A stretch of 64,000 nucleotides of DNA from Dyella_B sp035503745 (GTDB taxonomy: Bacteria; Pseudomonadota; Gammaproteobacteria; Xanthomonadales; Rhodanobacteraceae), in NCBI RefSeq assembly GCF_035503745.1, contig NZ_DATJTC010000008.1, forward strand, positions 1 through 64,000. Direction: 5' to 3'. The translations under genes and the position numbers were made by a program. Position 1 is the first letter of the stretch. Each line of letters begins with the position of its first letter. Positions 31,295 to 41,429 of this stretch are shown piece by piece. Under the pieces are notes generated by a model, which ran no database searches, was not told the origin of the DNA, and was given only the letters and a program-made list of their open reading frames with translations.

Positions 31295-31336
31295 GGACGT
31301 AGAAGTCGCATGTTCGAATCATGTCACCCCGACCAA
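31295..31336 (+). repeat. Attachment site: 3' part of tRNA-Pro (42-bp direct repeat, copy 1)
   Basis: The repeat carries a T-arm (GCATG-TTCGAAT-CATGT), the acceptor strand CACCCCG, the discriminator A and CCA. That acceptor strand requires CGGGGTG at the 5' end, as in tRNA-Pro, but no such half lies upstream, so this is a displaced 3' end. Identical to 33220-33261 over 42 bp. Confidence 0.85.
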
Positions 31337-31354
31337 TTTGAAAGACCCAGAAAG

Positions 31355-31386
31355 CCCTGAAAAGCAACCGCTTTTCAGGGTTTTTT
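31355..31386 (+). terminator. Rho-independent terminator after the tRNA 3' end
   Basis: CCCTGAAAAGC-AACC-GCTTTTCAGGG then TTTTTT. It is what one expects behind a tRNA gene and was probably carried with the att site. Confidence 0.8.
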
Positions 31387-31451
31387 GTATCCGGAACCCG
31401 CTCCGGCAAAGCACACCGATGTGCTCCCAAACACTCCGAAAAGTCCCCCTG

Positions 31452-31471
31452 GTGTCCCCAGCGGCGTCCCC
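31452..31471 (+). promoter_or_regulatory. Possible integrase arm-type sites, second element
   Basis: GTGTCCCC and GCGTCCCC 12 bp apart, mirroring 31209-31228 on the other side of the att core. The remainder of 31387-31590 shows no gene. Confidence 0.25.
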
Positions 31472-31590
31472 GCTGCCCCCTTGACATGGCCCCATCATGG
31501 GTCGGCGGCTGGTGAACTCTTCAAAGCGCATGCGCGTCATGCTGACTGCACTGTTGCAGTGTGGTGCTGATAACTCTGCGGGTGGTGCAT

Positions 31591-31860
31591 CTATTCCTTA
31601 GCCCACGTATCGGCCAACAACTGCGCCTGAGCAATCACCTTCTCGCTGGCCTCGGGCTGCTTGTCGGGCGGGTATTTGTACTGAACCAGAAGGGCCTTCA
31701 CCAACGCGATCATGCGGGCACGCGCGTCCTTGCTTTTTTGCCAATTGATCGATGCCGACGAGGACCGTAGTTTGTCGGTGAATTTCTGCGCCAGTTCGCG
31801 CAGGACCGGATGGCCCAGTTCGCGTCTCTTCCAACTTGCCGGTGCGAGCGGAATCTCGCG
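31591..31860 (-). pseudogene. Fossil of a type I restriction HsdR C-terminus
   Basis: Directly behind the mntA stop codon, in the same frame, an open stretch of 89 codons encodes the conserved C-terminal part of HsdR (DUF3387-like): LRELAQKFTDKL, SINWQKSKDARARMIALVKA, KYPPDKQPEASEKVIAQAQL, ending TWAKE. There is no start codon of its own and the whole helicase and nuclease part is missing. Confidence 0.7.
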
Positions 31861-32217
31861 CTACTCACCCACTACGCCTTCCGACTTCACACCCGCGTTC
31901 TGGATGACGACCCTGCACCGCTCGATCGCCTTACGAAACGCCTCGCTGGTGGATGCCCAATCCACCACGTCCACCTTCCACGGCAAATCCGATTCCGAAA
32001 AGTCATCCGCCAAGGCTGCCGACACGTCCAGCGCTAGTGGCTTGTCGGTGATGATTGCCAAGTCCAGGTCGGAATAACTCTTGGCAGTCCACTTTGCCCG
32101 CGAGCCGAAGGCCCAGACTTCGTACTGCGGCACGTGTCGATGCAGGATGTCTTGCACGATCCGCCATTGGTCCGGATGCATATCGACATTCGGAGCGTGT
32201 GCGTCCTTACCTTTCAT
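31861..32217 (-). CDS. mntA: MntA-type nucleotidyltransferase antitoxin
   Basis: 118 residues. The minimal-nucleotidyltransferase motif GSx10DxD is present as GSRAKWTAKSYSDLDLAI. In characterised HepT/MntA pairs this enzyme transfers AMP units to a Tyr of the HEPN toxin and so neutralises it. The start overlaps the hepT stop (ATGA). Intact, in contrast to the flanking hsd genes. Confidence 0.8.
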   Translation of the reverse strand: MKGKDAHAPNVDMHPDQWRIVQDILHRHVPQYEVWAFGSRAKWTAKSYSDLDLAIITDKPLALDVSAALADDFSESDLPWKVDVVDWASTSEAFRKAIERCRVVIQNAGVKSEGVVGE

Positions 32218-32627
32218 GCCTGTGCTTCACTCAACTTGCCCAACAGGTACACGGCTTCGTTCAGAAAAGCCGGAATGCCCGCGACCACCGCCAGCGCCAC
32301 ATCTTCATCATAGGTATGGCTGGTTCGGCTACGCATATCCCGGTAGCCACGCCATTTGGGCCAGTCTCCCAGCAACAAGCCGCGCTCGTTGCCGCTGCGG
32401 ATCAGGTCCTGAAAGGGCATCTCGTCAAACTCGGCTGGGTTGGGTGATGTCGCCTCCAGAAAACGCTTAAGCATTTTGTGGCTGATTTCGTAGGTGAATT
32501 CGAAACGCTGGATCAAGCCATCACGAATCTGCGTGTCGGATACATCCTTCTGATAGCGGACTAGGCCTTCCTTGAGCCGGGCCACCGCTTTTTCCAGAGA
32601 GGTCAAATCCAGTTTTTCGTCACGCAT
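32214..32627 (-). CDS. hepT: HepT-type HEPN ribonuclease toxin
   Basis: 137 residues, helical HI0074-like fold (LEKAVARLKEGLVRYQ, FEFTYEISHKMLKRFLEA). The toxin motif Rx4HxY is present as RSRTSHTY near residue 106; the Tyr is the residue AMPylated by MntA in studied systems. HEPN proteins of this type cut RNA. Start overlaps the hsdM fossil by 8 nt. Confidence 0.8.
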   Translation of the reverse strand: MRDEKLDLTSLEKAVARLKEGLVRYQKDVSDTQIRDGLIQRFEFTYEISHKMLKRFLEATSPNPAEFDEMPFQDLIRSGNERGLLLGDWPKWRGYRDMRSRTSHTYDEDVALAVVAGIPAFLNEAVYLLGKLSEAQA

Positions 32628-32904
32628 AGGCGCCCTCCTTCTTCAGCAGCGGGTAGCCTAGCGCACCGGGGCTTGCCGCGATTTTTGCATCCAACACCAC
32701 GGCCTTGCCCATCTGCTCGGCCAGTTCGGAACCTGGTTCAGCCATCCGATGGCCGGTAGCCTGAGCCTGGGCGTCGTACATGCCCAACACGTATTTGAGG
32801 AACACCGGGCTCAGCAGGGGATATTTGTATTCCGCTGCCCAGACGGAGCCACGCAACTTGTCGGCAGCCTCCCACAGGGTGCGCTTGAATTCTTCGTTGG
32901 TCAT
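32620..32904 (-). pseudogene. Fossil hsdM with an internal deletion
   Basis: 94 codons. The first 45 match the N-terminal helical domain of type I methylase HsdM (TLWEAADKLRGSVWAAEYKY, then FLKYVLGMYDA); the last 40 match its C-terminus (ELAEQMGKAVVLDAKIAA, then LGYPLL). The entire methyltransferase domain with its DPPF/NPPF motif is gone, fused in frame. An hsdS gene is absent. Confidence 0.7.
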
Positions 32905-33219
32905 GGAGTGACAGGTTCCGTTGCCATAGCCCCGTAGTCTCCGGCATTTATTGCAGTGAGTGATACATCGCGCGCCCGTACCAGGGACTCGAACCCGCTC
33001 AACACACACATTAGCGAAGAAAATTTCTTTATTTCCGCATCAAAATGGGACGTGCCCCAATCCTGCCCCCGTAAAACGCAACACATTGTTCCAGCGACAC
33101 TTTTTTGATGTGATCTTTACGTTCAAAGCGTAGCGGCCACACATACCAGAATGAGCATCAACCACCTGTATTTGAAAGATTTTTATCTGGCGATATCGAA
33201 AACATGACTGCTGCGGGCA
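32905..33219. other. 315-bp gap without a gene, with a tRNA-like scrap
   Basis: Contains GGGACTCGAACCCGCT (around 32983-32998, i.e. a T-loop-like sequence on the - strand) and degenerate GTGCCCC/TGCCCCC repeats near 33052-33068. No ORF, no full tRNA. Lower GC than both sides. Confidence 0.4.
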
Positions 33220-33261
33220 GGACGTAGAAGTCGCATGTTCGAATCATGTCACCCCGACCAA
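33220..33261 (+). repeat. Attachment site: 3' part of tRNA-Pro (42-bp direct repeat, copy 2)
   Basis: Perfect copy of 31295-31336, again without a tRNA 5' half. It marks the right end of the mobile region; chromosomal genes follow. Confidence 0.85.
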
Positions 33262-33272
33262 CATTTTCTGGA

Positions 33273-33300
33273 AAAGCCGGCCCGAAAGCTGGCTTTTTTG
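33273..33300 (+). terminator. Rho-independent terminator, probably the native tRNA-Pro terminator
   Basis: AAAGCCGGC-CCGAAA-GCTGGCTTT followed by TTTG. Differs in sequence from the terminator at 31355. Confidence 0.75.
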
Positions 33301-33316
33301 TTGCCGGAGACCACGC

Positions 33317-34798
33317 TCAGAGGCAACCGGCGAGCTTGCGCATGCCCTGGCCGATCTCATGCACGCTGACGTTGGCGTAGCCCAGGATCAGGCCGCCGCG
33401 CGGCGGCGGCTGCAGATAGGAAATGGATAGCGGGCGGGCGGCGACGCCGAGTCTGGCCGCGGCAATGGAAATGGCCACGTCGTCCACGCCCGGCGCGAGC
33501 AAGGCGGTCAGCTGCACGCCGGCATCGGTGCCGATCGGCTCAAGCTTGCCGCCTGCGTAGCAAGCGATGGCTTCCAGCAACGCCGCCCGCCGTTCCGCAT
33601 ACAGCGCGCGCATGCGCTTGACGTGGCGCGCGAAGTGCCCCTCGCCGATGAAATCGGTCAGCACCACCTGGTACAACATGGACGAGAAGGTATCGAACGC
33701 ATCGCGCACGCGTGCGAAGGCCGATACCAGATCCTTCGGAATCACCACGTAGCCGATGCGCACCGAAGGAAACATCACCTTGCTGAACGTACCGACGTAA
33801 ATCACCCGATCGTCGGTATCCATGCCCTGCAACGACGCCAGCGGCCGCCCGCCGAAGCGGTATTCGCTGTCGTAGTCGTCCTCGATGATCCACGCACCGC
33901 TGCGCGAGGCCCAGGCGAGCAGTTGCAGCCGCCGCGCGGCGCTCATCGTGCAGCCCAGCGGAAACTGGTGCGAGGGCGTGATGTAGGCGGCCCGCGCCTG
34001 GGCGCGCAGGTTAATGCCTGCGGCGACGTCCAGGCCCTCCTCGTCCACCGGCACGGGGACAAGCTCGGCGCCGAGGGTCCGGCACGCCTGCCGCGCGCCG
34101 GGATAGCCCGGCTCCTCGATCCATACCGGCGCGCCCGCATCCAAAAGCACATGGGCGCAAATCTGCAGGCCTTGCTGCGAGCCGGTGGTGATCAGGATCT
34201 GCCCGGCCTCACAGCGCACCGCGCGCACGGTGCCCAGGTATCGGGCGATGGCTTCGCGCAACGGCAGATAGCCCATCGGATCGCCATAGATCATCTGGGC
34301 GGTCGTCGGTTGGCGCGAATGGTGATTCACCAGCTTGGACCAAGTGCTGAGCGGAAAATGATCGAGCGCCGGCACGCCCATGCGGAAGGGGCCTTGCGTG
34401 TCGGCCCAGGTCTGCGGCGGCGTGCGCAGCATCTCCACGCGCGGGGAGATGTTGCGCGGCCCCATTGGTGCAGCCGCCCGGCGCGAGGTGGTGCGCCCTT
34501 GCGCGGCGGCGGACTTCAGCGCCTGGCCCGGGATCGACTTGGCCACGCAGGTGCCCGCGCCGACGAAAGTCTCCAAATACCCTTCCGCGAACAGCTGCTC
34601 GTAGGCGCTCAACACCGGCACGCGGGAGATCTTCAGCTCCCTGGCAAGCTGGCGCGTGGACGGCACACGCTGACCCGCATGCAGCTGGCCATCGATGATG
34701 GCGCGGCGGAACCACTCCGACAGCTGGTCGTACATCGGCACACCGCTATGGGCGTCCAGGGCAATGGGCGGCAGGAAACTGGCGGCGATCCGTTTCAT
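33317..34798 (-). CDS. MocR/PdxR-family regulator (GntR wHTH fused to aminotransferase-like domain)
   Basis: 493 residues. Residues 1-85: GntR winged helix (RRAIIDGQLHAGQRVPSTRQ, ELKISRVPVLSAYEQLFAEG). Residues 130-490: fold-type I aminotransferase domain with the PLP lysine in YVGTFSKVMFPSVRIGY and WIIEDDYDSEYRFGG. MocR proteins sense PLP or an aminated ligand and control divergent genes. ATG at 34798; 113 bp separate it from the exported protein at 34912, and that gap has AAGTGG and CCACT motifs that may be its operator. Confidence 0.85.
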   Translation of the reverse strand: MKRIAASFLPPIALDAHSGVPMYDQLSEWFRRAIIDGQLHAGQRVPSTRQLARELKISRVPVLSAYEQLFAEGYLETFVGAGTCVAKSIPGQALKSAAAQGRTTSRRAAAPMGPRNISPRVEMLRTPPQTWADTQGPFRMGVPALDHFPLSTWSKLVNHHSRQPTTAQMIYGDPMGYLPLREAIARYLGTVRAVRCEAGQILITTGSQQGLQICAHVLLDAGAPVWIEEPGYPGARQACRTLGAELVPVPVDEEGLDVAAGINLRAQARAAYITPSHQFPLGCTMSAARRLQLLAWASRSGAWIIEDDYDSEYRFGGRPLASLQGMDTDDRVIYVGTFSKVMFPSVRIGYVVIPKDLVSAFARVRDAFDTFSSMLYQVVLTDFIGEGHFARHVKRMRALYAERRAALLEAIACYAGGKLEPIGTDAGVQLTALLAPGVDDVAISIAAARLGVAARPLSISYLQPPPRGGLILGYANVSVHEIGQGMRKLAGCL

Positions 34799-34911
34799 GG
34801 CACATACCGGTAAGTGGTCAGGCCAGATCGTACCAAAGTGGCTATTTTGGCGAACCACTGGGCAGCTTAACTTTCACGCCACGCACTCCCGCGCGATCAG
34901 GAAAAGCTGCC

Positions 34912-35484
34912 ATGACGACGTTCAGCAAAGCCCTCTTCATCGCCGGACTGGCCTTGGGACTGGCCGATGCCCACGCCTTCGCCGCCGATGCCGCGCCCAC
35001 CGCATCGGCCTACCGCGACGGCTCGCACGACTTCGATTTCAACCTCGGCACCTGGCACACGCACATCAGAACCTTGCAGCACCCGCTCTCCGGCTCAAGC
35101 AGCTGGACGGAAATGAACGGCACCGTCACCGTGCGCAAGATCTGGGGCGGCAAGGCGTCGATGGAAGAAATCGAAGCCGATGGCCCGGATGGCCATTTCG
35201 AAGGCATGACGCTGTTTCTCTATAACCCCGCCACGCACCAGTGGAGCCAGACTTACGCCGGCAGCAAGGACGGCGTGATGGAAAACACTGCCTACGGCCA
35301 ATTCAAGGACGGTCGCGGCGAATTCCTATCGCAGGAACCCTACCAAGGCCGCACGATCCTGGTGCGCACAGTGTGGTCGGACATCACGCCTAACTCGCAC
35401 CGCTTCGAACAAGCGTTTTCCGACGACGACGGCAAAACCTGGGAGCCGAATTTTGTCGCCTCACTGACACGGATCAGCCAGTGA
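34912..35484 (+). CDS. Exported protein, DUF1579-like
   Basis: 190 residues with signal peptide (ending AFAAD). Mature region HDFDFNLGTWHTHIRTL, WTEMNGTVTVRKIWGGK and TLFLYNPATHQWSQTYAGS are a lipocalin-like strand pattern seen in DUF1579-type secreted proteins. Divergent from the MocR gene and possibly under its control; its stop overlaps the GTG of the next gene. Confidence 0.6.
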   Translation: MTTFSKALFIAGLALGLADAHAFAADAAPTASAYRDGSHDFDFNLGTWHTHIRTLQHPLSGSSSWTEMNGTVTVRKIWGGKASMEEIEADGPDGHFEGMTLFLYNPATHQWSQTYAGSKDGVMENTAYGQFKDGRGEFLSQEPYQGRTILVRTVWSDITPNSHRFEQAFSDDDGKTWEPNFVASLTRISQ

Positions 35485-36452
35485 AGACGGCACGGCTCGC
35501 ACGGCGATGCTTGCTGCTTTGCCTGTTGTACGAGGGTGCGCTTGCTCCCTGTGCGTTCGCGCAAACGCAAGCCACCCAATCGATGAGCGAGGCGTGGTGG
35601 ACGGGCCCGATGCTCGCCAATTCCGCCGAAACGCTGCCGCCGGGTCATTTCCTGTTCGAACCTTATCTGTACGACATCCATTCACCCGGCAACGACAGTT
35701 TCGGCTCGCGTACCTACATCCTGTACGGACTGATCAATCGTCTGTCGATCGGCGTGATCCCCGTGTTCGGCTACAACCGCACCGGCGACGGACGCAGCAG
35801 TTCCAGCATCGGTTTTGGCGATCTCACGCTGCAGGCGCAATACCGCCTTACCGAATTCCAGCCGGACAGCTGGATGCCGACCACCGCGATCATGCTGCAG
35901 GAAACCTTGCCCACCGGCCGCTACGACCAGCTCGGCAGCCGGCCCAGCGACGGCCTCGGCGCCGGTGCCTACACCACCACCTTGGCGCTGAATTCGCAGA
36001 TGTACTTCTGGATGCCGAACGGACGCATCTTGCGCGAGCGCTTCAACCTTTCCGGATCGTTTTCGCGGACCGCCAATGTGGAGGGCGTCAGCGTTTATGG
36101 CACCGATACGGATTTCCGCGGCACAGCCAGGCCAGGCACGTCGTTTTATGCGGATCTGGCCTTTGAATACAGCCTTACCCAACGCTGGGTGCTAGCGCTG
36201 GACCTGACCTACAGCTACGACAGCAACACCCGCGTCAACGGCGTCAATGTGTCGCCTTCGTCCAACGGCCTGCCCTATGTGCAGAACGTCACCTTCAATT
36301 CCGGCGCCAGCGAAGCGTACGGCGTGGCGCCGGCGATCGAATACAACTGGACGCCCAATATCGGCGTCCTGCTTGGCACTCGCATCATTTTCGGCGGTCA
36401 TAACACGGTGGGAACGGTAACGCCTGCCGTTGCCCTGAACGTCGTGTATTGA
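35481..36452 (+). CDS. Outer-membrane beta-barrel protein (phenol-degradation MetA-pathway type)
   Basis: 323 residues. GTG start overlaps the previous stop (GTGA). Signal peptide ending AFAQ, then alternating strands (RTYILYGLINRLSIGVIPVF, GFGDLTLQAQYRL, SQMYFWMPNGRILRERFNLS) to a terminal VALNVVY, as expected for an outer-membrane barrel of the transporter family often annotated MetA-pathway of phenol degradation. Substrate unknown. Confidence 0.65.
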   Translation: MKTARLARRCLLLCLLYEGALAPCAFAQTQATQSMSEAWWTGPMLANSAETLPPGHFLFEPYLYDIHSPGNDSFGSRTYILYGLINRLSIGVIPVFGYNRTGDGRSSSSIGFGDLTLQAQYRLTEFQPDSWMPTTAIMLQETLPTGRYDQLGSRPSDGLGAGAYTTTLALNSQMYFWMPNGRILRERFNLSGSFSRTANVEGVSVYGTDTDFRGTARPGTSFYADLAFEYSLTQRWVLALDLTYSYDSNTRVNGVNVSPSSNGLPYVQNVTFNSGASEAYGVAPAIEYNWTPNIGVLLGTRIIFGGHNTVGTVTPAVALNVVY

Positions 36453-36561
36453 GCGATGCATAGCGGCCTGACATACAACGTCCGCGCGATTCTGGTATGA
36501 AGCGTCGCACAAGGCACTGTGAAGATCGTTGCTTCCCTTCAAGCCAGCAGGAGATCGTCCC

Positions 36562-37329
<768 letters not shown>

Positions 37330-37392
37330 AACCCGGCTGCGTCGCTCCCTTTCTTCACGGGGAGAGGGAGTGACGCGAGGGGGACGATCGAT

Positions 37393-38202
37393 TCAGCCTG
37401 CCAGCGCCAGCATCGTCAAACGATCCAGCTCATCCTCATCAAAGCCTGCCTGCAGACGCGCGGGACGATTGAACGGCCCGCGCAAATTGCGGCCCATGTA
37501 ATCGCGCAACAGATCGAGAAATGTCTCGCGCGGCTCAAGCCCGTCGCGCTCGCAGCACCAGCGGAACCAGCGCGTGCCGGCGGCTACGTGCGCCACCTCT
37601 TCGCGCAGGATCACTTGCAGGATCGCGATGGTGCGCTCGTCGCCCACCGCGCTCAGGCGCTCGATCATGCCGGGGGTCACGTCCAATCCCCGCGCTTCCA
37701 GCACGCGCGGCACCAGTGCCATGCGCGCCGTATCGCGATGCGCGGTTTTCTCGGCCATTTCCCACAGGCCGTTGTGCGCATCGAAATCGCCATAGGCATG
37801 GCCCAGTTCGGCCAGCCGCGTAGCAAGCATGGAAAAATGGCGCGCCTCGTCGTGGGCGCAACGGGCCCAGTCGCGGTAATACGCCTCGGGCATGCCGCGA
37901 AAGCGATACACGGCGTCCCAGGCGAGATTGATCGCATTGAATTCGATATGCGCGACGGCGTGCACCAGCGCCGCACGCCCTTCGGGTGTACCCAGCCCAC
38001 GATGCGGCACCTGGCGCTGGGGAACCAGTTGCGGCCGCTCCGGGCGCCCCGGCGCGCCCATCGGCTCCGGCGCCGGTGAGGCAGACGAGGCACGCAGCAC
38101 GCCAGCTTGCAGTGCGTCCCACGCGACGTGCGTGAGACGCACTTTTTCTTCCGGATCGCAGGCGTCGAGACAGCGTTTTGCCGCGGCGTGGAGATCGGTC
38201 AT
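37393..38202 (-). CDS. DUF455 ferritin-like protein (MiaE-related fold)
   Basis: 269 residues. Metal-ligand motifs of a four-helix di-iron protein: AHIEFNAINLAWD, CAHDEARHFSML and LREEVAHVAAGTRWF. DUF455 proteins are predicted non-haem di-iron oxygenases; function unproven. 60 bp downstream of purF and in the same direction. Confidence 0.8.
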   Translation of the reverse strand: MTDLHAAAKRCLDACDPEEKVRLTHVAWDALQAGVLRASSASPAPEPMGAPGRPERPQLVPQRQVPHRGLGTPEGRAALVHAVAHIEFNAINLAWDAVYRFRGMPEAYYRDWARCAHDEARHFSMLATRLAELGHAYGDFDAHNGLWEMAEKTAHRDTARMALVPRVLEARGLDVTPGMIERLSAVGDERTIAILQVILREEVAHVAAGTRWFRWCCERDGLEPRETFLDLLRDYMGRNLRGPFNRPARLQAGFDEDELDRLTMLALAG

Positions 38203-38262
38203 GGCGATGGTCGCGCGCAGCCCTTCACGTCGTCCCTCCCGCAGCGGAGAGGGACGAACGCT

Positions 38263-39738
<1,476 letters not shown>

Positions 39739-39758
39739 GGTGCTTCTACCCGTTACTG

Positions 39759-40361
39759 TCAATGCGTTGTGCCGGGCGCGCTCGAAGCAGCACCCGGCGA
39801 AGTGGAACCGTGCGCCGGCGCGTTGGGCGGCGGCAGCACGTTGTGTAGATCCGGCAGGCGCACCGGCAGGTTGCCCGGGTGAAGGTGCTCGCGCACGTTC
39901 GGCGGCATTTCCTGCTCCAACCACGCTGCCAGTCCCTTGAACTGCGGCAGCAGCACCGACTGCTGCCACATTGGCTCATGCGCGAACGAGGTCAGATTGA
40001 CCAGGAACACTATCAGCGTAACCAGCAGCACGCCGCGCGCAAAACCGAAAATCATGCCGAGCAGGCGATCCGTTCCACCCAACCCGGTGCTGTCCACCAG
40101 CCGCTGGATCACGAACCGGAGCAACGCCCCGGCAATCAGCACACCGATGAAGCACAACCCATAACCGACCAGCAACCGCACCATCGGCGACTCGATCGTC
40201 CGATCGAAGTGGGCCGACACCACCGGGCCGTACGTCCATGCCACCCAGAACGCGGCTACCCAGGTAGCCAGCGCCAGCACCTCGGATATGAGGCCGCGCC
40301 ACAATCCTACAAGGACCGACATGGCCAAAACCGCGATGATGATCAGGTCGACCGCGTTCAT
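39759..40361 (-). CDS. cvpA: CvpA family membrane protein
   Basis: 200 residues with four membrane helices (VDLIIIAVLAMSVLVGLWRG, WVAAFWVAW, LLVGYGLCFIGVLIAGALL, GFARGVLLVTLIVFLV) and a proline/serine-rich tail. CvpA is needed for colicin V production in E. coli and for envelope stress tolerance; mechanism unknown. 20 bp upstream of purF. Confidence 0.93.
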   Translation of the reverse strand: MNAVDLIIIAVLAMSVLVGLWRGLISEVLALATWVAAFWVAWTYGPVVSAHFDRTIESPMVRLLVGYGLCFIGVLIAGALLRFVIQRLVDSTGLGGTDRLLGMIFGFARGVLLVTLIVFLVNLTSFAHEPMWQQSVLLPQFKGLAAWLEQEMPPNVREHLHPGNLPVRLPDLHNVLPPPNAPAHGSTSPGAASSAPGTTH

Positions 40362-40384
40362 GGAGTATCCGGTCCGTGGGTGAG

Positions 40385-41344
40385 TCAGTTGGCGCTGACA
40401 ATGTTGCCGTCGAGGCCAAGTTTCGCCTTGATCTGATCGCGCAGCGTCACCGCGTCGCTGCGCTGGGTCTGCGGACCGGCGCGCACGCGCCACAGCCGCT
40501 TGCCGCCGGCATTCACCGAGTCGACGAAACCGTCGAAGCCGTTGGCGCGCAACTTATCGCGCAAAGCCAGCGCATCGGACTGGCTGCCCATCGCCGCCAC
40601 CTGAACCGCCCAGGCACCGGCCCTGACCGGGCTGCCCGCGGCCGGCGCCGGCACGTCGCCAGCCGGCGTGGTGGCGCCGCTTTCCAATCGCGCGGGGACA
40701 CCCTGAATCGACTGGCTGATTTTCAACCGCGCCGTCTCGGCGGCCGCGCGTGTCTCGAACGGCCCGGCACTGACCAGGATCAGCGTCTTGCCGGCGCGCT
40801 GAATCGTCTCGCCGTGCACGGGATAGCCCAATGCACGCACGCGCTGCATCAGGCGATTGGCGCCGCCAGGCTCGTAGGCGCTGAGATTGACGCCGAAGAT
40901 GCCGCGCGCCGCGGTGGCCGGCGGCAAGGCCGGAACGATCGGCTGCGGCGATGCGGCCGGCGGCGGCGCGATGGCCGGGCGGCCGGCATTGGCCACGACC
41001 GGCGCCCTGGCGGGAATGATCGGCTGCGCGGGCGACGGTGGCGCAGGCTGGACAGGCGTGGCCGCCGTGCTCACCGAAGATGGCCGCTGGTCGGCGATGT
41101 TCACCGTGGCCATGCCGCTGGCATTGGGCGCCACCGACGTCGCCGGCGCAACCGCGCTGGATGCCGGCGCGGCGCCGGAGAGGCTCATCGTCTTGGTCTG
41201 CAGATCGCGGTCGGGCGCAGCGGGGATCGCCAGGCTGACCGATTGATCGGTACCCGTCGAAGGTGTCTTGCTCGAAAAGAACATCGGCACGAACAGGACC
41301 GCCAGTGCAACGAGGACGGCAGCTCCCAACAGGCGTGTGTTCAA
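40385..41344 (-). CDS. SPOR-domain protein (DedD-like)
   Basis: 319 residues. One N-terminal membrane helix (LLGAAVLVALAVLFVPMFF), a long Ala/Pro-rich periplasmic linker, and two SPOR-like units in the C-terminal half (GVNLSAYEPGG..., then GAWAVQVAAMGSQSDALALR to LWRVRAGPQTQRSDA). SPOR domains bind denuded septal peptidoglycan. Position between folC and cvpA is that of dedD. Confidence 0.88.
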   Translation of the reverse strand: MNTRLLGAAVLVALAVLFVPMFFSSKTPSTGTDQSVSLAIPAAPDRDLQTKTMSLSGAAPASSAVAPATSVAPNASGMATVNIADQRPSSVSTAATPVQPAPPSPAQPIIPARAPVVANAGRPAIAPPPAASPQPIVPALPPATAARGIFGVNLSAYEPGGANRLMQRVRALGYPVHGETIQRAGKTLILVSAGPFETRAAAETARLKISQSIQGVPARLESGATTPAGDVPAPAAGSPVRAGAWAVQVAAMGSQSDALALRDKLRANGFDGFVDSVNAGGKRLWRVRAGPQTQRSDAVTLRDQIKAKLGLDGNIVSAN

Positions 41345-41429
41345 GATGGACTCCGGGCCAACAGCTTGTGCGTGACGCGGCGATTATACCTGTCCCCGCC
41401 GCCGGACATGACACCATTGAACCGGCGGT

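Noticed and set aside
1..31336. CRISPR array or phage structural module as explanation of the island
   Set aside because: The dispersed elements are kilobases apart without spacers, and no capsid, tail, terminase, relaxase or type IV secretion gene is visible in this window.
32976..33000. tRNA-like sequence (T-loop on the - strand, GGGTTCGAGTCCC)
   Set aside because: Only three pairs of the T-stem form and there is no acceptor or anticodon arm nearby. Possibly a decayed tRNA end from another integration, not a gene.
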